DNA of 64,000 bases from Epichloe hybrida (taxonomy: Eukaryota > Ascomycota > Sordariomycetes > Hypocreales > Clavicipitaceae): the NCBI GenBank assembly GCA_019022495.1, contig JAFEKR010000059.1:124001-188000 (forward strand). Direction: 5' to 3'. Both the position numbers and the translations under genes were made by a program. This document shows positions 36,487-45,804 of this stretch, piece by piece; within the stretch, counting starts at the first letter, position 1, and each line of letters starts with the position of its first letter. The notes beneath the pieces are model-generated. The model did not search any database. It was not told the DNA's origin and saw nothing but the letters and a program-made list of their open reading frames with translations.

Positions 36487-38282
36487 ATGGAGAGCTTGCA
36501 AAGCCGAAAGAGACGGAACGCCGACAATACCTCACAAGACAACCATCCAGCGAAGAGGATAAAACACACTGCTGTGCGCAGCGCTTCCAACTTTCCACCA
36601 AAATTCTGGGACAACCTGTCAAAGATTTGGCTTACGCCTCGTGCCTTGCGAGAACTCGATCGACGAAACAACGTACAACTTCTTGCCACAACATCTGAAG
36701 CTTCAGTTGATATAAAAAGCACAAGCCTTGCTCGATTTGCAAGACGCGGCGGCCCAGATCTTCGACATCTACGAGGGGTAGGTCTAATCCCACCCATGTG
36801 CGAAGCTATAAACTAATTCGTAACTAGTATCCCAAACCAAACCACGTCGTGCGAATGAACTCTAGCCGTTCCTTGGAACCCTCAGGCCGACGGACACAGT
36901 CCACCAAGGCAGCAAGCGTTTCGTCCAAGTCCAAGCGATCCTCTGCATATGACAAAGATTTCGAGCAGAATCTTGTTGACAACGGGATATACCCAAAGGG
37001 GTACGAGTATCCTGATGATGACTCGATACCAGAGCCTAGAAATTTGGACGACATTGTTCAAGCGTTATCGGCTCCTCGGGCATCTCTTTCGCCATCTCGC
37101 TTCCCCCGTTCAGCCTTTAAAACCTTCACGCTAGCTAATGACCGCGTGATTTCCGAGGGCAAGGTTATAAGTGATATACTACCGACCATACGCGGCACCA
37201 CTGAAATCCCAAGCGAGGGGAATCTCCCCTTCACCAACCTCGATTCAATGACCGACGGGACTACAGTCGACGCGGTGCCTGACTTGTACGACGGATCTTA
37301 TCCAAAAACCGTCCACAAGATAGTCCGACAAGATCTGAGCAAGATGATCACACCAACGAGTCACGGGCGCGCGCCACTGGCGCCCAACTTCTTTGTTGAA
37401 GCCAAAGCTCCGAGGGGAGGTGCCGATGTGGTGAAACGGCAGGCGTGCCTAGATGGAGCCATAGGAGCTCGCGCCATGCACAGCCTACAGAACTACGGTG
37501 AAGGAGAGACAGTGTTCGACGGTGATGCACACACATTCAGCTCTACCTATCACGCTGGAACTGCCACACTCCAGTTATACGCCCACCATATCACTGGCCC
37601 GGCTACCGAGGGGGAGCCGCCAGAGTACCATATGACCCAGATTGACAGCTGGGGAATGACTGGCAATATTGACACTTTCCGGCGCGGAGCCGCTGCATTC
37701 AGGAACGCCAGGGATGTCGCTCAACGACAAAGAGAAATTTTCATTCGAGCTGCTAACACAAGAGCGTCACAAGCAGAATTGATAGCTCCTATGGAACATA
37801 TGAGCGAACTACACCAGGACGATGACCCAAATGAATCTACTCATCACTTGGAAATCACAGCATGGCAGAGTTCTCACGACGACCTCCAGCAACAAATTGC
37901 TGAAACCTATGTCGAAGACGACGACGATGGAGGCGAGGCGCCCTCTACTCCCCAGAATCTCTATACTATGGAAGATGAACAAAATTTGAGCCAAGAGTCG
38001 GCAGCTTCAGGCACTGACAACCCATCCACGAGAATTGTGTCTAACTTTAGTTCAAGTTCAAAGCGCCCAAGGCATACTTGGAGCACTCCTGCCACTCCAG
38101 ATGCGACCCGGTCTACTAAATATCGATCGCGTCCTGGCACAACTCGGCGAACTGTTGGGTTGCCCACCCCTACCACAAAAATAAAGCCACCAGGCCCAAG
38201 TGCGTCTCATTTGGTCGAGACGTATAGACACAAAGGGAAAGTTCTCGGAACCCAGAGGGTCAAGAAGTCAAGACTGAGTTAA
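36487..38282 (+). CDS. DUF7924-like protein, putative PD-(D/E)XK nuclease fold, one intron
   Basis: The predicted protein has 581 residues from exons 36487-36777 and 36828-38282. The 50-base intron (GTAGGT donor, CTAG acceptor) joins GGPDLRHLRG to YPKPNHVVRM, a junction typical of this fungal family. The N-terminus has basic clusters (RKRR, AKRIKH) that could be a nuclear localisation signal, followed by FWDNLSKIWLTPRALRELDR. The conserved core spans about 225-405: NLPFTN, TTVDAVPDLYDG (Asp 245 and 249), FFVEAKAP (Glu 288, Lys 290), KRQACLDGA and YHAGTATLQLYAHH. An acidic residue followed by E-x-K resembles a PD-(D/E)XK nuclease site, but activity is an inference. The C-terminal third is low-complexity with an acidic run (about 455-460) and a basic end. 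I recognise the family from memory; the DUF number should be checked. Confidence 0.82.
36778..36827 (+). other. Intron of the DUF7924-like gene
   Basis: 50 bases, GTAGGT donor and CTAG acceptor. Phase 0; joining keeps the frame from the upstream exon into the main exon and removes the stop that ends the upstream frame. Confidence 0.8.
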
Positions 38283-39167
38283 AGTATTGGACAACGGCCA
38301 TGTTAGACGGAGTACAATGCTTTTATTGGCGGTGCTCCAAGTCCGGACGGTTGTTTTGGACGCCGGAGCTACCAGAGCAGCTATCCAAGGAATCGAGGAA
38401 GATGGGCAATCATGGCCGGTTTGCTAAAGCTTAAATAATCGCCACTGCGAAATGCAGCGGCATATATCGCTTTTTAACTCCTTCGTCATTACTCACTTCT
38501 GCTGTAGTTTCTCCTATGATCCCAGTCTGTGTCCCAAGAGCTAGGCGGCAGGTGTTCAGTGCCCACAGGTGCGTGGCAATGCGTTTGGTTCGCCACACGA
38601 GTGCAGCGCCTGAAATTGCAACGTGCCGGGCATATAGCGTCCTGGGAACACAGCGTTCTGGCATAGCTATACTTGAAGAACTATAGAAGGGCGTTGGCAA
38701 AGATTGTCGTTGCGCACCTGGTACCATCAGATCCTTCCGTCGACTACCTTTGACTCAGAGCCAAGAAATCCTTCGCAGATGCATCGTTAGGAAACATCCA
38801 ATCAGAGATTACGAAGTGGAGGATGCCTTGAGGACCCATGACACGCCCAACGTTTTCCTTTGACAAGAATTTGTAGGCCCGAATGGTGGTGCTCTACAGG
38901 TAGATCAAGACCTCCATGATTCGCCTCCAGCCCAGAGAGTAAGATGGTGGCTCCGCCGTGCATCTCGAGTTGAACCATACGCTGTGGCTGGTCCTCGTGA
39001 AGGACCTCAAGACCAATGAGGTTAGTTAATTTATTCTCTTAAAGGTAGTTCGTCAGCTCTCGGAAGAAGAGCAAATTGACACTTGCCAACGAGGCTGGCG
39101 GCGACGACTACCATTTAACGCCGAAGTTCCAGTAGATCAACCTTTGAAATCACTGGCAAATTTATCT
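38283..39167. other. Intergenic region with a coding-like remnant
   Basis: No complete gene was found. On the minus strand 38802-39045 is open for about 80 codons and reads protein-like (VLHEDQPQRMVQLEMHGG, then TILLSGLEANHGGLDLP), with a stop just upstream and no start. It may be a fragment of a broken gene of unknown type. The 98-codon minus frame at 38431-38727 has no recognisable feature. Confidence 0.35.
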
Positions 39168-40214
39168 TCATGTTGCACAGAATGCATCGAGATACATGAA
39201 CGATGCGGTCCCTTCTTTTACCGGTTCTCTCCCTCCCTCATGCCAGGAAAAGCCGTATTGGAGGAAGAGGCCAGCCATTCTTGCGATTTGGATTGCCTGT
39301 CTTTCATCTTCCGAAACTCCTCCGACAGCCTCCTCAAAAGTCTGCCAGAAATGGACACGGAGGGCGCAATGATGGGGGTGGTAGCGCCATCCCTGAGAAT
39401 TCATGGTACCCAGGATATTCTCGAGTCCCCATAGTGAAATGCCAAATGGACAGATCTTGGCCTCAGCCCAGTCAATAACGCCAGTAAGGCGGCCGGTGAG
39501 GGGATCTACAAGGACGTTCAACTCAGAAAGATCGCCATGGTTTAGCACCATGGGATATGACGATGCGAAGAGCAACGGGAGCCCATCACGAACCATGTTC
39601 AAGTTCTGCTGATGGCGATGAGGCAAGACCTGAGAGAGACGCTCGAATCTCCCCTCATAATCGGCGCGTATCTTGTCGGCGGCGTCTGGGGCTATCTGTT
39701 GCCTTGCTTTCCACGAGGCTGCAAAGTACCTAGACGGAAAATAAGCAAAAGTTCCCGACGTGATAAACAACTTCACTTACAAGGCGAAGTCTCCTATGGT
39801 TTGCGAGTGTTGCAAGTTGGCCTGCAACGACGTTCCAACGGGCTTACCGTATTCAGACTGTGCTAAAACATAGGGAGTCCCGGGAAGCTTCTCCATTGAG
39901 TAAATGGCGAGCGGTGACGCTTGACCAACCTGGCCATGAAAGGTATACGCCGCCACGAGCCGTCCATGAATTTGTCGAGCTAGGTCCAAGATCTGTGTAT
40001 CCAAGTCTGAACTCGCATCTCGGAATTGAACAATCTTGGATTGGTGGGGTCCTGCTGTCACCGTGTAGCTGAATGAACCCTGTATGGGAACGGGATTGAC
40101 GGGTCCTCCAGCGAGAGAGACAGCAAGTTCGTCACATTGCTGCTGAGTCACGGGTGCGTGCGACGCGAAGAAATCGCTGATTGTACCTTCAAGGGAGTAA
40201 AGAACGGTATCCAT
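39168..40214 (-). CDS. APH-family phosphotransferase (kinase-like), one intron
   Basis: The predicted protein has 331 residues from exons 40214-39781 and 39729-39168 on the minus strand. The 51-base intron has a GTAAGT donor and TCTAG acceptor; splicing gives GDFALYFAASWK and restores one frame. The family is phosphotransferase enzyme (APH), a full-length member: N-lobe with GSFSYTVTAG (about 46-55), YSMEKLPGTPYVLAQ hinge region, catalytic LNHGDLSELNVLVD with His 209, Asp 211 and Asn 216, and metal-binding IDWAEA with Asp 231. All expected catalytic residues are present. It is a different subfamily from the gene at 34571 and not a recent duplicate. Substrate unknown; small metabolites, amino sugars or choline-like compounds are possible. 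Confidence 0.88.
39730..39780 (-). other. Intron of the second APH-family gene
   Basis: 51 bases on the minus strand, GTAAGT donor, TCTAG acceptor. Removing it fuses two frames into one full-length kinase-like protein. Confidence 0.85.
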
Positions 40215-40620
40215 TAGCGAGATGCGAGCCGGTGAATGCTAAGATGGAGTGGTTGAGATATTTTGCCACGCAGGAATTGGGTCCGGTTGCCGTGACCGAT
40301 AAGTCTTGGTGCTTAACCACCGGATACACCAGGCCACACCGCCCTAGTCTCTTTCCAAGACCTCAGTAGATGCATAGTATGTTTTGTATGGTCGCAATGT
40401 TTCATCCTGCTGCATTGATAACGCAGACGGTATTAGACGGTCGAGCCACGAGAGCAATGACGATAACCTCGAGTCCGGTCCACGTCCACCACATGGACCA
40501 GACGAGGCCACTCATCCGTCAGCAGCCGGATGCAGCTTAAGGTGTTAGCACAGCCTCGTTGGTTCCGAACCCTAAGACGGCCGCGGGGTGTTGAGGTGGA
40601 GAATGGCTGAGGTAATCATT
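40215..40620. promoter_or_regulatory. Upstream region of the second APH-family gene
   Basis: GC-balanced sequence with no gene, ending abruptly in AT-rich DNA near 40620. No specific promoter element was recognised. Confidence 0.4.
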
Positions 40621-43345
40621 AGTAGTATTATTATAGGGAACACAGTAGCTAGATAACTAAACAATACAACCTACATTACCCTTATTATTTTTAGTACTAC
40701 TTTATAGTAATAAGACTAGGACCTTTTAATTATTCATTGCTTGCCTAAATCATTATAATAATTAAATATCCTAATATTAAAGATCTCCTAACGAAGTACT
40801 TACGTAACATAGCTAAGCTAGATAAGTAACGAATAATACTTAGATAAGAAGGAGAGCAATTACAGAACTCTTACGGAGTATAACTATAGTTAGAAATAAG
40901 AGAAAATCAGATTAAAACATAACTATAGTTAGAAACAAAGAAAGATAATAATTAAAGAGTAGCTAAGGTTACTACTATAATTAAGAATATCTTCTAGCTA
41001 AGGTTAGAAAACACTACTATTTAATAAGGCAAGAATATTAAGGACTATAGGACTTAATAAGACAAGCATAGAACTATAAGGCTATGTAAAACTTATAAAG
41101 AATTATTTAATAAGATCCTAGAATACCTAGAATAGGATAATAGGAAGTAAATTATATTAGAGATAGTAATAAATAATAATTATAATAGGAAGTTAGGTTA
41201 TAATAATAAAGCAAAGAATCTATAGCATAGGAAAAGAATAGGTTAGAAGCTTAATTTATAATAAAGCTATAGAAGAATAAATAAGGAAAAATTAATAAAA
41301 ACACTATAGCGCTAACCTAGCATAATACTAGCACTTAAGATTATAAATAGTTATAGTTCTACGTAGGTAGGAATTAACTAAGGTTAGACACTAATAAATA
41401 GAGCATTAGAACTTATTAAATTAAGGAGCCTTATAAGCTATACTTAAACTAGGGAATCTAACTATAAGAAGTATTATTTTTACACTTAGTAAATTAGGTA
41501 TAGTAATATTTTACTTAAACTAGAGGTAAATAACACTAGATATTAGGCAGAACCTTAAGGAATTTTTAGACCTTAGAATTTAACCTAAATAGTAAAACTC
41601 TAGTATAGGAATAGATATTTCTATACTTAGTAGTATAAAGAATCTATACTTTATTAGTAAAGGTAAGTATTTCTAAGTAAATATAATATAATAAAAACCT
41701 TAAACTTAATAATTAAAGAAGCTCTAGAAAAGAGTTATTAATTAAAGAAACTACTTATAGAATTTACTACTAGACTAGCTAGAAGTAATACACTAATACA
41801 CGCAGTGTATAAAGAAGTAATAATATTTACCTAGTGTTATAGTATAGGAAACCTAGAGGGGATATACTAAATAGAACGTAAACTAGGATTTAAAACTTTT
41901 ACCTTAGGAAACTAACTAAGGTGCCTCTTAACTTTAAAAACCTAGGTTTTTAAGATAATTACACTACTATAATTAGAGGTATGGCACACAGACTACCGCC
42001 CTACTTCTAACTTACTTTTGTCTTTACCTTTCTAGTTATCTAATCTTCTAGTTAGTTAGTACTATGCGAATAGCTTTAGGCGCACTATGCTTATATTAGG
42101 AATTCGCTTAAGTTATAGAGGAAGGAGTTATTAGAAAAGGAAGAATTAGTTTATCTTAGGGAGATAGAGAATAATCTTATTTTTCTTTCTTTTTCTTTTC
42201 TAGCTAGGCAAATATAATTAATGTTTTGGAGTTTTATGCTTACCCCTAACTTTTACTCCAAAAAACTTTATTATAATAAGGTTTAAAGAGTCTGAAAATC
42301 CTAAAAGCCTAAAACCTTAATACCTAATTCCTACTACCTAATAATCTATCCTATTTACCTTTATTTAAGAAATTAGATATATTATTAACATAATCATAAT
42401 TAGTAGTTAATCTAGCTAAGTAAATTACTAGACTTAGGGGGATACTAAAGGATCCTAAAGAATTACTAAATTACTAATACCTTAAAATAATACTCTCTAA
42501 CTTAAACACTTCATGCTAAAACCTTTTTCTATAGAGTTAGACACTAGAACTTAGGAAGAGTTAGTCCTAAGCTTAGAATTAGAGTAGGATAATAGATTAT
42601 TATTAGAATTTATCCTAAGCCCTAAGTATCCCCTAGAATAGTCCCCCTAGCTAAATAAAATTATAACACTTATCCCCTCTCTATCTTTATAATTATATAA
42701 CACTACTAATCCTAGCAAAACTAGACAAATAGACACTATAGGTAGTCCTTTTTTCCTAATAAACCTAATAGTAAGGGGAGGAATTACCTTTTCTAGCTTA
42801 CTAAAAGATAAGCTAGCAGAGGAATATATAAAACATTATAAAATAATAGCTATAATAGCCTAAACCCTAAAAGAATATATTAATACCTTCATACGCTTTA
42901 CCTTTATATAAGGCTTACATAGGAAAGTAGCGTCCTAGTATAAGGACTTAAAGTATAAAGACTAGACTTAGGAAAAAAATTAGGAAAAAATAGCTAAGAA
43001 GTTTCTAGAGAAATTTAAAAAGCTAGATCCCTTTATTAAGATTTCCACGCAAAGAGAGGCATATAGTTTTACATAAGAACTAGGAGAGACGCTAAATGCT
43101 TTTATTTAATAAGCTAAGCATCTAGCTTCTAAGATAAAATTTACTACTTAATAGGTTTTATTTATAAACTTTATTACCTATATAGCTAATAGGGAAGTAA
43201 ATAAATAACTACAAGAGAGAATAGTAGATTAGGCGTTTATAGTAAGTAAATAAACAAATAGTGTAGCTTTAAAGGATTTAATAATATCTAATCTAAAGCT
43301 CTTTTTATATAACTACTACTTATTTACCTCTAAAAAGATATTACG
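40621..43345 (+). mobile_element. RIP-decayed LTR retroelement relic with gag remains
   Basis: An AT-rich block. Plus-strand reading of about 42840-43330 gives gag-like sequence such as KIAKKFLEKFKKLDPF and EAYSFT-x-ELGETLNAF, broken by stops where Gln or Trp is expected, as C-to-T or G-to-A RIP produces. A hairpin (GTTTTGGAGT and ACTCCAAAAAAC) lies at 42223-42266. LTR ends and TSD could not be fixed, and the element is cut at about 43345 where a transporter fragment begins. Confidence 0.6.
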
Positions 43346-43855
43346 AAACAGGCAACATATATCAGCACAATCTCCAAGGTCACGTCAGTTGTGAATCTTG
43401 TCGTCATTGTGCCCTTGATTTCTCGTTTCGTCTCAAAACGCAAAGGTTGGTCGAACCCTTTGCTGCGCGACCTGAAGCTCTCCTACGTCTCCCTTGGGTT
43501 CCTACTCGCAGGCAGCCTCGTCATCGTACTTACATCTGCGGCCTGGCTTCTGATCACGGCCCTTGTTCTCGTCAGTCTCGGCTACGGATTTTGGCCGCAG
43601 CAGCGTGTTCTGCTCTCCTCGACGGTCGAGCCGGCGCAGTTGGCGACGTTGAACACACTCATTGGGACTGCTGAGACGCTAAGCAATCTTGTTGGCACGC
43701 CTTTGCTGGGTTGGCTTTTGAGTAAAGGGATTGCCTTCGGGGGGTTCTGGATGGGGCTACCGTTCGTCTTTACTACGTTCTGCACAATTGGAGCAGCTTT
43801 CCTGCTGTACTTTACGAATTATCCTCGGCATTTTATCAGAGACGAGGCGCTTTAG
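43346..43855 (+). pseudogene. MFS transporter, C-terminal fragment
   Basis: This open frame has no proper start: coding sequence emerges directly from the RIP block and runs to TAG at 43853-43855. About 165 residues remain, with four or so hydrophobic segments typical of the last membrane helices of a fungal MFS transporter (LSYVSLGFLLAGSLVIVLTS, WLLITALVLVSLGYGF, LVGTPLLGWLLSKG, PFVFTTFCTIGAAFLLYF). The N-terminal two thirds are missing, so it is a remnant, not a working transporter. GC content is normal, unlike its left neighbour. It converges with the MFS pseudogene on the other strand. Confidence 0.7.
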
Positions 43856-44332
43856 ATACTGAACCCATCGATTCATGCAATTTACAAGGCGCTCAATTAG
43901 GTCATCATCAGTAGATACCTCCAATACGGTCTCTATTCTCTGGATTCAACTAGTCAATGGATTCAACTTCAGTCAGCTGCGACATCTACGTTCAAACGGC
44001 TGTGTTGTTCGGGGTAGATGCTTCATCATCCTTGGACGCAGCCAGGTTCTTCGGCCCAAACTTTTCCCAGCTTCCGACGAAAGACGCAAGAACTGCAACA
44101 CCCATGCATGCAATTGCCATGGCGAATCCTACTCTCAGACCAGATACATACGACTTGAGGATGCCTTGCACTGCGTCTGCGGGGAACGTCTCACGAATAC
44201 CGGAAGCGCCTGCGGCGATGACTGCGCTTGGATCGATCGTGACGCCGTTCTTAGGCAGCTCAGAAATTGTCTTGGCCAATAGTGATCCCTGGCCGGCCGA
44301 AATGAGCACGGCGCCGCCAACCGTTTAGAAAA

Positions 44333-44401
44333 CTGAAAGAAGATAAAGAACAAGGTCAGTCGCAATTCACAAAGAGCGGCGGCCACGACGATTCGACTTA
44401 C
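44333..44401 (-). other. Intron in the MFS pseudogene
   Basis: 69 bases, GTAAGT donor and TTTCAG acceptor on the minus strand; the joined reading continues the transporter pattern apart from the TAA stop just after it. Confidence 0.7.
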
Positions 44402-45160
44402 AAAGCACTGTGGCAGTTATCATGGACAAGTCTTGCGGCTGGACACTCGACTGCGCTATAATCATGGGGAACTGAATTGAGGCACCCCAGCCAGCGCCAG
44501 CCAGGATCTGGTAGCCTGCCCATTTGCCCGTACTGGTCCCGATGTCGAGCGTGTAAAACAGGCCTGTGCCGATGGTGGCGAGCATGGCGCCAAACGGCAA
44601 AATGGGCTTGACGTACCCAGTCGACTGCACAAAGGAGGCCGCAATGATGGACGCGACGAGCCAGGGCACAATCAAGGGTAGATTACGCACGCCCGAAGTA
44701 GTTGGCGAGACGCCTTGTGTCGTCTGAAAGTACAGAGGTAGCAGGTATATGATCAAGAAGAATACACCAGCATTAAAGGTGGTGAAGAGGCAAAGCGGCC
44801 AGATTTTGAAATCGGATACGAGACGAGGGGGGATGATTGCGCGATCGTTTTTGCTCTGGAAATAGTTGGAAGCGACAAACGCGAGCGCGAATAAGACGGA
44901 ACCGACGAGCAGGCCGATGACGACGGAACCATTCCACGGGCGTGTTTGGCCGCCGTACTGAAAGGCGATAATAAAGCAGATGAGGCTTGCCATGGTGAGG
45001 ACGATGCCAACAGGATCGAGCTGCAGCAGCTTTTCAGTAAATGTCGCCTCGACGGGGGCTGCCTCTTTAGGAGCACGGAAGCAGAGCAGAATGATTGCGG
45101 CTGCGACGCCCCCGATAGGAAGGTTAATGTAGAAACACCATCGCCAGGTCGTGTGATCGG

Positions 45161-45270
45161 CTGGTTCGTCGCATGGTTAGCTTTGATACGCCTTCTATTT
45201 CAAGAGATGAATGTGTCAGGAGAATGTGTAGTCTTGGGCCGGTCCGGGCAGCCGCTGCTCCTGTACTTAC
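45161..45270 (-). other. Intron in the MFS pseudogene
   Basis: 110 bases, GTAAGT donor, branch motif GCTAAC, CAG acceptor. Joining gives GGALSDHTTWRWCFY, the expected family sequence. Confidence 0.75.
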
Positions 45271-45804
45271 ACAACGCGCCACCGATAACAGGTCCAACAA
45301 CACTGGCGATCCCGTACGAAGCACCGATTATATTCGTGAATAGCGGTCTCTGTGCCGGCGGTGCTGCGAAGCCCACGATAGTGTGTGTAGGCGCCAGAGG
45401 AAAGCCCAGCTGCTCCAACGCCAGCGATGGCTCTCCCAACAATCAGCGCGGTGCTGTTGGGTGCACGCCACAGATTAATGAGCCCACCTCAAACACGACT
45501 ACAGAGAACAGAAAGGCCGCTTTCAGTGGGAAGTACTTGAACGCTTTGCCCCCTGTATCAGTTCAGCAGATACAGATCATTTGCTAGTGAAGGATTTACA
45601 TCGCAGCAGTGGATGGAGCCTTACATGCTAGAAGACTGACCCGTACCAAGACACATCTCCCGGGCTGTGAAAGTCGGTGGTGATTTTGGGTATGGCGGTG
45701 GCGACAACCGTCTGCAAAAGAATTCCGGAACAAGCATCAGCATGATCCATCTTCCTGACGCTTGCCAGTAGCCGGGGAGAAAGCTAACCCACCATCTGTA
45801 CAGG

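Larger units (their letters stand above)
43992..45711 (-). pseudogene. DHA2-type MFS efflux transporter pseudogene
   Basis: The minus strand reads as a 14-helix-type fungal MFS drug/toxin-efflux family member in several exons: [14 protein letters not shown] from 45711, [16 protein letters not shown] near 45545, then VGPVIGGAL, and after a 110-base intron (45161-45270, GTAAGT, branch GCTAAC) TWRWCFYINLPIGG. A 69-base intron (44333-44401) precedes the last exon. Lesions: an apparent one-base deletion near 45463, a four-base ACAC insertion near 45381-45388, a TAA stop at 44325-44327 where the family has Gln (CAA to TAA, a RIP-type change), and loss or disruption of the segment between WYGS and FGKAF. 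The first exon is absent; the NRPS-like fragment begins in its place. Confidence 0.75.

Noticed and set aside
36321..36797. 158-codon minus-strand frame opposite the first exon of the DUF7924-like gene
   Set aside because: Shadow of a plus-strand exon supported by splicing and family pattern.
38431..38727. 98-codon minus-strand frame
   Set aside because: No recognisable motif; flanked by non-coding sequence.
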